From Cyanobacteriota bacterium (GTDB taxonomy: Bacteria; Acidobacteriota; Vicinamibacteria; Vicinamibacterales; UBA2999): a DNA stretch of 64,000 nt. Under the pieces are notes generated by a model that was not told where the DNA came from, made no database searches, and was given only the letters and a program-made list of their open reading frames with translations. The DNA is taken from the NCBI GenBank assembly GCA_019752015.1, contig JAIEMQ010000006.1, forward strand, positions 357,118 through 421,117. The letters are read 5' to 3'. Both the position numbers and the translations under genes were made by a program. Of this stretch, positions 35,736-43,876 are shown one piece after another (within the stretch, counting starts at the first letter, position 1; each line of letters starts with the position of its first letter).

Positions 35736-37468
35736 CGACGGGCTCGATGCGACGAGCCGCGCTCGCGCTGTTCGTTGTCGCGGCGATCGTGTACCTGTCG
35801 CGGCTCGGCGGCATGCCGATGTATCTCGCCTCCGACGAAGCGATCATCGCCAACGACGCCCATGCGATCGCCACGACGGCACGAACGCTCGACGGCGTGT
35901 TCCTACCGTTGTTCGTCTACATCCCGCTCAGTGCCAGCTGGTTCATGCCGTACATCTATTACTGGACGGCCATCTGGCTGCAGCTGCTGCCGTTCGCGGA
36001 ATGGTCGATCCGCGTGCCGACGGCGATCATCGGCCTGGCCGGATTGCTCCTCGCGTATCGCGTCGCGCGACGACTGCTCGGCGATCGCGCGCAGGCGTTG
36101 ATCGCGACGGCCATGCTCGGCTGCGCGCCGACCTATTTCATTCTCAGCCGCTACGCCCTCGACTACATCTATCCAATTCCGTTCATCCTTGGATGGTTGT
36201 ATTGCCTGCTGACGGGACTCGAGCGCGGGCGGTCGCCGCGCTGGATGTTCGGCGCTGGTCTCTGCCTCGCCGCGGGTTTCTACAGCTACATCGCGTCGAT
36301 GGCGCTGATGCCGGTCTATTTCGCGCTCACGATCGCGGTGTTGATCGCGTTGCGACGGCCGCGCCGCGATTTTGCGATGATGGCCGCCGGCTTTGCGATC
36401 CCGATGCTGTTCTTCGCGATCTGGCTGCTGCAGCATCCGGACGTGGTGCACACCACCGCGCAGCGGTACGGATTTGCCCCGGGCGGCGGCGACAGCAGGC
36501 CGATGGATCTCGTCGCGATCGCGGATCGCTACTGGCGATTCTTCCATCCGGATGTCCTGTTCCTGACGGGCGATACCTATCTGCCGTTTTCCACACGCAC
36601 CGCCGGAGTGTTTCCATTTGCGGGCGCATTGCTGATCGCGCTCGGTGTGTTTGCCGCGCTCGGACCGGCGCGATCGCCGATCACGCTGCTGCTCGTGGCC
36701 GGCTTCGTGTCGAGCCCGCTGCCGGCGTCGCTGCTGGACGATCCCGGCGCGATCCGCCGCGCCATGGGCATGCTGCCGTTCGGCGCCTTGCTGGCGGGTC
36801 TCGGCGCCGGCCAGCTCGCGCGCGTCTCCCGCGTGCCGTACTTGAAACCGCTCGGCTACCTCGCGGGACTGGCCGCGGCGGTCGCGGGCCTCGGTTACCT
36901 GGCGTGGATCTTCGCGGGCCAATCCCGTATCTCACCGACGGGACTCAAGGTTGCCGCTGCGTCGATCGTCCTGATCGCGATGGCCGCACTGGCCGATCGC
37001 CTGCGGCACGGCAGGGTCTTGTTGATCGGCGTGGCCGCCGCCATTGCGATGCAATTCGTCGTGTTCCAGATCGAGTATCACGGTGAGTACCGCTTGAGAT
37101 CGGCGGTGTGGCTGAACGGCAACCTCCGCGGCGCCATGCTGCGATTGATCGAAGAACACGACAAGCGGCCCGGCAGTAAGATCTACTTCGCCACCTTCCG
37201 GAACGGCCTCAACTATTGGGACCTGAAGAATCGCTACCTGCCGCTCTACTGGCAGTTCTATGTGGTGAAAGAGCAACGGCCGGATCTCGCCGCCGATACG
37301 GTATTCATGGAACGGAACGCGGATATCCGGACGATTCCGCCGGGCAGCATCGTGCTGGACAACATCGAAGATCCGAATCTGAAATTGCTGTACCAAACGG
37401 GCGCGACGCGCATCGCCGATATCCCTGAAGCGGATCGCGAAGCGTTCATGACGATCGTGATTCGATGA
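35705..37468 (+). CDS. GT39/ArnT-like membrane glycosyltransferase
   Basis: 587 aa from the ATG at 35705; ATG at 35747 would remove 14 residues and avoid the 31-bp overlap. About eleven spans in the N-terminal two thirds, then a periplasmic C-terminal domain of about 140 residues. The first loop YLASDEAIIANDAHAIATTA contains the D-E pair typical of the dolichyl-/polyprenyl-phosphate sugar transferases. It is followed by PYIYYWTAIWLQLLPFAEWS, IRVPTAIIGLAGLLLAYRVA and the conserved L-S-R-Y motif (FILSRYALDYIYPIPF), where ArnT relatives bind substrate. It would transfer a sugar to a lipid or protein outside the cytoplasm. Operon with flanking genes through overlaps. Confidence 0.82.
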   Translation: MDSPHTTSELTTGSMRRAALALFVVAAIVYLSRLGGMPMYLASDEAIIANDAHAIATTARTLDGVFLPLFVYIPLSASWFMPYIYYWTAIWLQLLPFAEWSIRVPTAIIGLAGLLLAYRVARRLLGDRAQALIATAMLGCAPTYFILSRYALDYIYPIPFILGWLYCLLTGLERGRSPRWMFGAGLCLAAGFYSYIASMALMPVYFALTIAVLIALRRPRRDFAMMAAGFAIPMLFFAIWLLQHPDVVHTTAQRYGFAPGGGDSRPMDLVAIADRYWRFFHPDVLFLTGDTYLPFSTRTAGVFPFAGALLIALGVFAALGPARSPITLLLVAGFVSSPLPASLLDDPGAIRRAMGMLPFGALLAGLGAGQLARVSRVPYLKPLGYLAGLAAAVAGLGYLAWIFAGQSRISPTGLKVAAASIVLIAMAALADRLRHGRVLLIGVAAAIAMQFVVFQIEYHGEYRLRSAVWLNGNLRGAMLRLIEEHDKRPGSKIYFATFRNGLNYWDLKNRYLPLYWQFYVVKEQRPDLAADTVFMERNADIRTIPPGSIVLDNIEDPNLKLLYQTGATRIADIPEADREAFMTIVIR

Positions 37469-38331
37469 TCAAGATCATCCTCGCGGTGCAGGGCGTCGTG
37501 CTGGCCGGCCTGATGCTGCTTGCCGCGGACATGTTCGCCCACAAGCGCGTCGAGCTCGTCGGCGGCTTCAACATCTGGGGCTATCGCGGCGCGGTCGTGC
37601 GCCAGCGCGTGATCGGCGAGACGCGGATCCTTTACCTCGGCGGCACGCGGGCGTGGGGATACGGCACGACGGCCGATGGCACCATCGCCGCCGCGCTCGA
37701 ATGGAACCTGGTCACGCACACACGACAAAAGGTCACGGTGATCAACGCCGCGCGGCTTGGCGCGACCGCGGCCGACTATGCGTCGATGGTCGAGCGCCAT
37801 GCGTGGGTCAATCCGGACATCATCGTGCTCTACGACGACCTCGGTTACGCGAGCACGCGGCCGCGCTTATCGAAGATCACCGCGCGCGCGCGCGGCTACG
37901 AGCCGATCCTGCCGCTGGTGCTGCAGGAAAAGGGCTGGATGATGGGGCAGTCGGACTCCGCCGCGAAGCGCGCCGCCGGCGGCGCGATGCAGACGGCCGG
38001 CGATGCGCTGATGCGCATCGAATCCTATACGCCTCAACCGACCCAGGGCTACGCGGAGTCGATGCGCGCGGCGATCGACGCCGCTCTTGCCCGCGCCGTC
38101 GTCCTGGTAGTGGTCGATCCTCCCGAGAATGCCACGCAGCTGAACAACCTGATCGCGCTTCGCCAGGACATCGCCTCGCGCGGCTCCGCGCGAGTGTCGC
38201 TGCTGGAGTTGTCCGACGTGGCGCGCGCCGGAGACCTGCTCGACGGCTACACCTACGGCGCCGTCGCGCGCGGCCGCGTCATGAGCGCCATCGAAGTCGC
38301 GCTGCTGCCGATCGTCGCGCCCGGCCGCTGA
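37465..38331 (+). CDS. SGNH-fold-like membrane-anchored protein, probably lacking catalytic residues
   Basis: 288 aa with an N-terminal signal anchor (IILAVQGVVLAGLMLLAADM). The fold pattern follows SGNH hydrolases: ILYLGGTRAWGYG where G-G-S-T is usual, NAARLGATAADY for the N-x-G-x-x-G block, then IIVLYDDLGYAS, and a C-terminal LLDGYTYGAVARG where D-x-x-H is usual. The nucleophile Ser is replaced by Thr61 and the C-terminal His is not in place, so hydrolase activity is doubtful. The start overlaps the GT39-like stop (ATGA), which ties it to that transferase. It may be a binding or scaffold partner. Family placement is by pattern only. Confidence 0.6.
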   Translation: MIKIILAVQGVVLAGLMLLAADMFAHKRVELVGGFNIWGYRGAVVRQRVIGETRILYLGGTRAWGYGTTADGTIAAALEWNLVTHTRQKVTVINAARLGATAADYASMVERHAWVNPDIIVLYDDLGYASTRPRLSKITARARGYEPILPLVLQEKGWMMGQSDSAAKRAAGGAMQTAGDALMRIESYTPQPTQGYAESMRAAIDAALARAVVLVVVDPPENATQLNNLIALRQDIASRGSARVSLLELSDVARAGDLLDGYTYGAVARGRVMSAIEVALLPIVAPGR

Positions 38332-38340
38332 GGTCGTGGC

Positions 38341-38653
38341 TCAGCCGTTCTTGTACCAATAGAGCGGTTTCCGCGCATCGTGTGCGACCGCCAGGATCAC
38401 GATATGACGTGCGGTAACTGAGTAAACGATGTTGGTATGGGAACCCCGGCGTCGGGAATCGTCGAACGTCGAGATCATCCGGGAGATCGTGAATGCGGGG
38501 CGCCGCCCTTGGCCAGTCCTCGATTCGGTCGCAAGCATCACGCAACGCCGACAAAAATCTCAAACCCAGTCCACGCTGCTCGTTCTCATACCAGCGAATG
38601 GCTTGCGCCATTTCGGAGGCCGCTTCTCGAGAGAAGCGGACCGCCCGGGTCAC
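38341..38653 (-). pseudogene. ParE/RelE-type toxin with a one-base frameshift
   Basis: GTG start at 38653 overlaps the antitoxin stop (GTGA). The first 70 residues, MTRAVRFSREAASEMAQAIR followed by WYENEQRGLGLRFL and VRRFPTPGFPY, are a typical ParE/RelE-fold toxin. The natural end, NIVYSVTARHIVILAVAHDA then RKPLYWYKNG, is present only in the next frame, finishing at 38341. Dropping one C from the CC at about 38432-38436 (minus-strand CATACCAACATC) joins the two. Read as it stands, the protein continues out of frame to 38279. Either the toxin is inactivated or this is a sequence error. ParE toxins act on gyrase and RelE toxins cut mRNA; which applies is not clear. Confidence 0.85.
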
Positions 38654-38895
38654 TTTTTAGTGATGATTCGGGCCGTCCGCTCCCGTACCTGCTCCCACGT
38701 TTGGCCAGCCGACGGCTCTGCAAGCGCCCGCCTGGCGCGCCGCTCGATCTCGGCGAGCCATTCCCGACGCGCCTTCTCCTCGTCTTCGAATACAGGCGGA
38801 TTCAAGCTCTCCAGCAGTTCAGTCGCTACGTGCGCTCGCTGCTTGTGTGGCAACGCGAGTGCCGCGCGCAGAATCGATCTGGCTTTCTGCGTCAT
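38650..38895 (-). CDS. Antitoxin, addiction module component (CHP02574 type)
   Basis: 81 aa. ILRAALALPHKQRAHVATEL followed by LESLNPPVFEDEEKARREWL and the motif AEIERRARRALAEPSAGQTW match the small addiction-module antitoxins that precede ParE/RelE toxins. The protein probably neutralises the downstream toxin by wrapping around it. The stop overlaps the toxin GTG by 4 nt. The antitoxin reads intact while the toxin is broken. Confidence 0.85.
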   Translation of the reverse strand: MTQKARSILRAALALPHKQRAHVATELLESLNPPVFEDEEKARREWLAEIERRARRALAEPSAGQTWEQVRERTARIITKK

Positions 38896-39034
38896 GGGTC
38901 ACATCGTAGCATCGTCCAGCAATGCGCTGTTTTGCACGACGAACTCGTCATTGCACGGAGATTGCGCCGGCTAAGGAACTTCTAAGATCTGCATGCAGCC
39001 GCTTGCGGTAAGTTTTCTCGCGCAGCCCCCTGCA

Positions 39035-39063
39035 CCACCCTTCGCTCGATGAGCTACGGGTGG
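39035..39063. repeat. Family B hairpin repeat (reverse orientation)
   Basis: On the minus strand: CCACCC-GTAGCTCATCGAGCGAAG-GGTGG. The outer arms CCACC/GGTGG pair but differ from other copies, while the GTAGC...GCGAAG core is kept. It is intergenic, just upstream of the small gene at 39077. Confidence 0.7.
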
Positions 39064-39076
39064 CAAGCGAGCGTCA

Positions 39077-39334
39077 ATGCCCCCTGATGATCCGTTGAAG
39101 ATCCTCGCACGTACGTATGCCAGTCGAATTGTGTCCGGCGAAATTTCCCCGGCTACCGGAGCGCGATCGATCTGGACCGACGTCTTCTACCACCTCGAGC
39201 TCGGCGATCACTCCGTCGATCAGTTCGTCTACTGGGCCGACGCCATCGAGGATGCCGAAGACGACGAGCGGCGGCGCTTCTGTGAGAATGCGATCATTCG
39301 TATTGCAAAACAGTTCCTGGAAAACAATCCGTAA
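39077..39334 (+). CDS. Small hypothetical protein
   Basis: 85 aa, acidic and helical: LKILARTYASRIVSGEISPA, then TDVFYHLELGDHSVDQFVYW and an E/D-rich AIEDAEDDERRRFCENAIIR. No signal peptide or membrane span. The segment Y-x-L-x-L-G-D-x-x-x-x-x-F-V-Y-W-x-D-A-I-E-D resembles small proteins of unknown function seen beside toxin or mobile genes, but I cannot name a family. ATG start; no clear Shine-Dalgarno. A tandem repeat follows its stop at once. Confidence 0.65.
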   Translation: MPPDDPLKILARTYASRIVSGEISPATGARSIWTDVFYHLELGDHSVDQFVYWADAIEDAEDDERRRFCENAIIRIAKQFLENNP

Positions 39335-39335
39335 C

Positions 39336-39385
39336 CCCAGGCATCCAGGCACCCAGGCACCCAGGCACCCAGGCACCCAGGCACC
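39336..39385. repeat. Tandem repeat of CCAGGCAC (8-bp unit, about six copies)
   Basis: CCAGGCAT/CCAGGCAC units in perfect phase fill the gap between the small gene at 39077 and the convergent Cys-rich gene. Unit length and placement match the other short arrays in the window. Confidence 0.85.
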
Positions 39386-39687
39386 TAATATCTAAATCTC
39401 CAGTCGTCGTTCTGGTGTTGCGGCTGCTGTTCCTCGCGCTTCCGCGGCATCCGTTTCGCCTTGTAGAGCGAGCAGTCCGAGCACCAGGAGTCGGCGCTGA
39501 AGCCTTCTTTACCGGCCATCGGCAGCACATCGCGGTGCGTGCAGTGATCCGGGATGCCGTCCTCGGTGGGCTTGCGCCACCGGCACGACAGGAACCGGAC
39601 GACCGACGGTGAATGATCCGGCGGCGATGAATTATCTGGAGGTGATTCCAAGTGCGCTCTCCACGGCGGACCACGCCCGCTGTTCAT
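39385..39687 (-). CDS. Small Cys-rich protein, possible zinc-binding
   Basis: 100 aa if started at the ATG at 39687, which overlaps the helicase 3' end by 56 nt. A TTG at 39648 would give 87 residues with less overlap. The C-terminal 60 residues look conserved: VRFLSCRWRKPTEDGIPDHC, THRDVLPMAGKEGFSADSWC and SDCSLYKAKRMPRKRE. Four cysteines and His residues are spaced as in a small zinc knuckle (C-x14-C-x2-H...C-x2-C). It sits in the helicase operon on the minus strand, so a nucleic-acid role is possible. No family is named with confidence. Confidence 0.65.
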   Translation of the reverse strand: MNSGRGPPWRAHLESPPDNSSPPDHSPSVVRFLSCRWRKPTEDGIPDHCTHRDVLPMAGKEGFSADSWCSDCSLYKAKRMPRKREEQQPQHQNDDWRFRY

Positions 39688-40906
39688 GCGGTGAGACCAG
39701 CGTCACCGCGTGCCCCGATGCCCCGGCGCGTCCCGTGCGGCCGACGCGGTGCACGTAGGTTTCCGGCGAATCCGGCACTTCGAAGTTGACGACGTGCGCA
39801 ATGCCCTCGATGTCGAGGCCGCGCGCCGCGATGTCGGTGGCCACCAGCACGGGATGCTTGCCCGAGCGGAACCCTTCCACCGCCGATAACCGTTCCTGCT
39901 GCGTGCGATCGGCGTGCAGCGCCGCCGCCTTGATGCTCTTCGCGACCAGCGATCGCGTCAGGCGATCGGCGTCGATCTTGCGCCGCACGAACACCAGCAC
40001 CGGGCCGTCCGACTCGCGCTTCGCGAACGTCGCCAGCCAGTCGATCTTCTCGCCGTTCTCGACCTTCACCATCTGGTGGTCGATGGTCCGCGCCGCGCCG
40101 CCGCGGTTGCCGACCTGCACGTAGCGCGGCGCCTTCAACATCTCCTTCGCCATCCGCTGGATTTCTCCAGGCAGCGTCGCGGAGAACAGCAGCGTCTGCC
40201 GATCCGGCGGCAGCGCCGACATGATCTTCTGCACGTCGGGCCAGAAGCCCATGTCCATCATGCGATCCGCTTCGTCGAGCACCAGCACCTGCACGCGCAC
40301 GAAGTCGGTGTTGCTGTGCCGCATGTGATCCATCAGCCGGCCCGGCGTCGCCACGACAATGTCGACGCCCGCCTGCAGGGCGCGCTCCTGCGGACCCATT
40401 TCGACGCCGCCGAACACCGCCGCCGAGGTCACCGGCGTGTGATACGTCAGGCCGACCAGCGAATCTTCAATCTGCACCGCCAGCTCGCGCGTCGGCGCCA
40501 GGATCAGCGCCCGCGTGTAATGCTCGCGCGCGGCGTCGCCGTAACCCGGCGTCTCGCTGAGCAGCCGCTCGATGATCGGCGCCGCGAACGCCAGCGTCTT
40601 GCCGGTGCCGGTCTCGGCGCACGCCACCACGTCGTGGCCTTCGAGCGCGATCGGAATCACCGCGCCCTGCACGGGCCGCGTGCCGTCGAAGCCGAGCGCG
40701 TGAAACGCGGTCTCGAGCCGCCGGTCGAAGCCCATCCGATCGAACGACTTCGGCGGCGCGTCGACGTCGATCAGTTCCCACGGCAGATCCGGCGGCGGCG
40801 TCGACGGCCGCGGGGTGAATGACTTCGCCGGTCCGCGCCGGCCGCCTCGGCCGCCGGGACCGCCGCGCCGGCGCGGCCGGCGCTGTGATGTGGAATGTCC
40901 GTTCAA
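39632..40906 (-). CDS. DEAD-box ATP-dependent RNA helicase (RhlE-like)
   Basis: 424 aa. All SF2 motifs are intact: Q-motif region upstream of VQGAVIPIAL, motif I AETGTGKT, Ia APTRELAVQ, Ib TPGRLMDH, II VLDEADRM (DEAD), III SATLPGEI, IV-V VATDIAARGLDIEG, VI YVHRVGRTGRAG. A basic Arg/Gly-rich N-terminal tail (RRPRRRGGPGGRGGRRG) probably binds RNA, an unusual N-terminal place for such a tail. It unwinds short RNA duplexes in ribosome assembly or RNA decay. It lies downstream of infA, with a short tandem repeat in its leader. Confidence 0.95.
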   Translation of the reverse strand: MNGHSTSQRRPRRRGGPGGRGGRRGPAKSFTPRPSTPPPDLPWELIDVDAPPKSFDRMGFDRRLETAFHALGFDGTRPVQGAVIPIALEGHDVVACAETGTGKTLAFAAPIIERLLSETPGYGDAAREHYTRALILAPTRELAVQIEDSLVGLTYHTPVTSAAVFGGVEMGPQERALQAGVDIVVATPGRLMDHMRHSNTDFVRVQVLVLDEADRMMDMGFWPDVQKIMSALPPDRQTLLFSATLPGEIQRMAKEMLKAPRYVQVGNRGGAARTIDHQMVKVENGEKIDWLATFAKRESDGPVLVFVRRKIDADRLTRSLVAKSIKAAALHADRTQQERLSAVEGFRSGKHPVLVATDIAARGLDIEGIAHVVNFEVPDSPETYVHRVGRTGRAGASGHAVTLVSPHEQRAWSAVESALGITSR

Positions 40907-40923
40907 AGTGTCTCTGTGAGATC

Positions 40924-40957
40924 AAACATCTGTGTCTAATCTGTGTTTAATCTGTGG
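40924..40957. repeat. Tandem repeat (unit about TAATCTGTGTT) between infA and the helicase
   Basis: Three near copies of ATCTGTG(T)CTA/TTA fill most of the 51-bp gap. They would lie in the helicase mRNA leader. Confidence 0.7.
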
Positions 40958-41176
40958 CTAACGGGCGCGGAAGGTGATGATGCCGCGCTGGGGGTCGTAG
41001 GGCGAGATGCCGACGGTCACCCGATCGCCGGGGACCACCTTGATGCGAAATCGCCGCATGCGGCCGCTCAGCTGCGCGAGAACTTCGTGACCGGCGTCGA
41101 CCTGCACGCGGTAGAGGCCACCGCTGTGCACCGCGACGACGGTACCCTGCATATCAATCAGATCGTCTTTGCTCAT
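40958..41176 (-). CDS. infA: Translation initiation factor IF-1
   Basis: 72 aa, exact family length. S1/OB-fold protein: MSKDDLIDMQGTVVAVHSGG, then RVQVDAGHEVLAQLSGRMRR and RVTVGISPYDPQRGIITFRA. IF-1 binds the A-site of the 30S subunit and helps IF-2 and IF-3 in start selection. It is not in a ribosomal-protein operon here but next to an RNA helicase. The upstream gap carries a large inverted array of GGGCTTGG/CCAAGCCC units. Confidence 0.97.
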   Translation of the reverse strand: MSKDDLIDMQGTVVAVHSGGLYRVQVDAGHEVLAQLSGRMRRFRIKVVPGDRVTVGISPYDPQRGIITFRAR

Positions 41177-41182
41177 TCAAAA

Positions 41183-41275
41183 GGGGCTTGGGGCTTGGGT
41201 CTTGGGGCTTGAAGCTTCGAGAACCATTCCCGAATGCAATTCCAAGTCCCAGTCCCAGGTCCCAAGCCCCTGATT
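41183..41275. repeat. Inverted pair of short tandem arrays (GGGGCTTGG ... CCCAAGCCCC)
   Basis: Left half has three or four GGGGCTTG units; right half has CCCAGTCCCAGGTCCCAAGCCCC. The halves are complementary and separated by about 35 bp, so the transcript can fold into a long hairpin. It lies between the end of the acyl ligase fusion and infA and may act as a terminator. The same unit occurs inside the threonine dehydratase gene. Confidence 0.75.
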
Positions 41276-41278
41276 GTG

Positions 41279-43744
41279 TCACTTTGCGGGCGCGATAGGC
41301 AAATCACGTACCGCTTGCTCGACCTGCGTCGCAAGATCCGCGTAATTGTCGCCAGATAAACGTATTGGCGCTCCGAACGTCACGGAAACATAGCCGGGCT
41401 TGGGCCATTTCCAGCTGGTATGCAGCACCCGATCGGCCCCGTCGATCCGCACCGGGATGACGGGCAAGCCGAGCCGCGATCCGATCATCCCGATGCCGGG
41501 CTTGAACGGTTTCATGTCGCCGCTCGCCGATCGCACACCCTCCGGGAAGATCAACACCGAGTAACCGTCACCGGCCACCTCGCCGATGTAGCGCAGCGTC
41601 TGCCGCGCGCCGGCCTCTCTCTGCGGTAGCGGGAAAATGTTGAAGAAGAACGCCGACAGGTAATAGTTGAGGCGATTCGTGAGGACTTGCGTCGCCGAGA
41701 AGCCTTCGGGGAAGAAATGCGCCTTGAAGAATTCCTTCAACGCCGCCGGCGCAATGCGCGCCCGCCACGCGCCAGGCAGCGACATCAGGATCACCGGCAC
41801 GTCGAAGTGGCTCTGATGATTCGACGCGAACACCACCGGGCCGCTCACGCCGTTCAAATGCTCGATCCCGCTCACGCGCACCCACGCGAAAATGCGTCCG
41901 AGCGGCAGGATCCACGTCGCCTGGCTGATGCGCCGAATGATGCGCACGATGCCGCGGCGATTCCACGACGGAAAGTCGACCGGCTCGGCGACCTCCGCTT
42001 CCTGCGGCGCCGTCGCGATCATCGCGCGCAGATCGTCGAGCGTCTTCGCGCCCGCGAATTTCGTTTCGTCGATGCGCGTCTGGAATTGATCCTCGAGCGC
42101 CACCATCAGCTCGACGCGCTCGAGCGAGCTCAGACCTAATCCTTCGATCGACGTCGCGCCATCAAGTTGACGAGCGCCCGCAAACTTCGCGAGCAGCGAT
42201 TGCAATTGATCGCCGCTGCTTGCTGCCGCCGGTGTTGCACCGGAATCAACCCAATGCTTGATGGCCGAGCGCTTCAGCTTTTTGGTGCCTTCAGTTCTTG
42301 GCAAAGGACCGCCGGTCCAAACTGAAAAACTTCGGATCCGCTGATGATCGGCAAGCTGCGAATTGGCGTTTCGAATTACGGTTTCGGCATCAATTCCAGG
42401 ATCGAGAACAACGACCGCGTGAACGCGATCGGGTCCAACCACTGCGGATTCGACAACGCCGGGCTGTGCGTTGAGAGGACCTTCAACGTCATCAGGGAAA
42501 ACATTCAGCCCTTCCGGCGTGACGATCATTTCCTTCTTGCGGCCACGGATGAAGAGACGCCCTTCAGCGTCTTTCTCGCCGACATCTCCCGTATGCAACC
42601 AACCGTCGGTGTCGCGCGTGCGGCCGCCGTCGGCTTCACCGTAATAACCGCTCGTGACGTTCTCTCCGCGCACGAGAATCTCGCCGTCCTCGGCGATCTT
42701 CACTTCCACACCCGCGATCGGTTTTCCAACCGATCCGGTGTTGGTCTTGAACGGGTGATTCATCGTCACGATCGGCGCCGTCTCGGTCAGCCCGTAGCCT
42801 TGAATGACGACGAACCCGAGCCGCTTCCAGTAATCCTCCAGCGCCGAGCCGAGCGGCGCGGCGCCGACAATGAACGCCCAGAACTTCAGGCCGAACATCC
42901 GGTGAATCCTGCGATAGCGCCACCATCGCTTCGGAATAGACAAGCCTTTCGGCGGATCGGTGGCAGCCGGATCGATCCTCACCGCGTGCTCCTTCAACAC
43001 GTCGAGGATTTTCGGCACGCATACGATCACCGAGATCCGCCACTCCCGCACGCGCCGCACGATGTCGTGCGGGTTGAAGCTGCGCATGAACACGACCGTG
43101 CCGTCGATGAGCGGCGGGATGTTCGTGGCCATCGACTGCCCGAACATGTGACTGAGCGGCAGGAGATTCAGGAAGCGGATCGGCGAGAACGGCCGCGCGT
43201 ACTTCTTGTACTTGTCGATCTCCTTCGCGACCGGGACGGTGTTCGCGAGGATGTTGCGATGGCGGATGACCACGCCCTTCGGATCCGCCGTCGCGCCCGA
43301 GGTGAACACGATCTGCGCCACGTCGTCACGATCGATCGCGATCGAGGGCAGCGGCCCATCCGCGATCCAATCGAGATCGGCCAGCGTCCACGCATGCATG
43401 GATGAGGCGTCGACATCATCCCCCGCGAGGACCACCCTGGCGTCGACGATCTGCCGGATCCGATCGGCGAATTCCCTTGAAGAGCGGTAGTCAATCGGCA
43501 CCGCGATCGCGCCGGCGAGCAGGATGCCCCAGTAGCATGCAATCCATTCGGGCCGGTTCTCGCCCCACAGGATGACCTTGTCGCCTTTCGCTACACCGTG
43601 CGTGATGAGCTTCGCGGCAAATCCTCGCGCCGCGCGCGTTACCTCCCCGTACGTGTGACGGCGTACTCGATATCCGTCGTCATATACGAGGAATTCTCCA
43701 CGGCGCTTTTCCAACGTTCGGAAAAGGTCGATGAGCGTGATCAC
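41279..43744 (-). CDS. Acyl-AMP ligase / acyl carrier / PlsC acyltransferase fusion
   Basis: 821 aa from the GTG at 43744. Upstream open sequence to 44704 is a shadow of the epimerase gene. Residues 1-about 510 form an AMP-dependent acyl ligase: IVFTSGATADPKGVVIRHRN (P-loop), YGLTETAPIV, GWLHTGDVG and the C-terminal lysine in TEGTKKLKR. About 515-590 is an acyl-carrier domain, with LGLSSLERVEL carrying the likely phosphopantetheine Ser540 (S-S-L in place of D-S-L). About 620-821 is a PlsC domain with NHQSHFD (H-x4-D) and FPEGVRS. The chain could activate a fatty acid, hold it on the carrier and esterify it to a glycerolipid, as Aas-like proteins do without coenzyme A. Confidence 0.9.
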   Translation of the reverse strand: MITLIDLFRTLEKRRGEFLVYDDGYRVRRHTYGEVTRAARGFAAKLITHGVAKGDKVILWGENRPEWIACYWGILLAGAIAVPIDYRSSREFADRIRQIVDARVVLAGDDVDASSMHAWTLADLDWIADGPLPSIAIDRDDVAQIVFTSGATADPKGVVIRHRNILANTVPVAKEIDKYKKYARPFSPIRFLNLLPLSHMFGQSMATNIPPLIDGTVVFMRSFNPHDIVRRVREWRISVIVCVPKILDVLKEHAVRIDPAATDPPKGLSIPKRWWRYRRIHRMFGLKFWAFIVGAAPLGSALEDYWKRLGFVVIQGYGLTETAPIVTMNHPFKTNTGSVGKPIAGVEVKIAEDGEILVRGENVTSGYYGEADGGRTRDTDGWLHTGDVGEKDAEGRLFIRGRKKEMIVTPEGLNVFPDDVEGPLNAQPGVVESAVVGPDRVHAVVVLDPGIDAETVIRNANSQLADHQRIRSFSVWTGGPLPRTEGTKKLKRSAIKHWVDSGATPAAASSGDQLQSLLAKFAGARQLDGATSIEGLGLSSLERVELMVALEDQFQTRIDETKFAGAKTLDDLRAMIATAPQEAEVAEPVDFPSWNRRGIVRIIRRISQATWILPLGRIFAWVRVSGIEHLNGVSGPVVFASNHQSHFDVPVILMSLPGAWRARIAPAALKEFFKAHFFPEGFSATQVLTNRLNYYLSAFFFNIFPLPQREAGARQTLRYIGEVAGDGYSVLIFPEGVRSASGDMKPFKPGIGMIGSRLGLPVIPVRIDGADRVLHTSWKWPKPGYVSVTFGAPIRLSGDNYADLATQVEQAVRDLPIAPAK

Positions 43745-43760
43745 GGGGACAAGTATTACC

Positions 43761-43782
43761 GACGTCGCGTCTTCGCGACGTC
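43761..43782. repeat. Hairpin GACGTCGCG-TCTT-CGCGACGTC
   Basis: Perfect nine-base stem with a TCTT loop in the gap between the divergent ligase fusion and epimerase genes. It resembles the family A hairpins in size. It would lie just upstream of the ligase start. Confidence 0.7.
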
Positions 43783-43876
43783 CCGCCGCGCGGAGCGCGG
43801 CAAAAAAACGCTGCCTATCGAGCCGCAGCCAAGGTGGCGGGTGGAGGCTCGATAGTAGAATAGGTGGCTGAACGCA

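Noticed and set aside
39336..39385. CRISPR or origin iterons
   Set aside because: CCAGGCAC units directly abut, without spacers, and no replication gene (dnaA, repA) is near. It fits the other short tandem arrays better.
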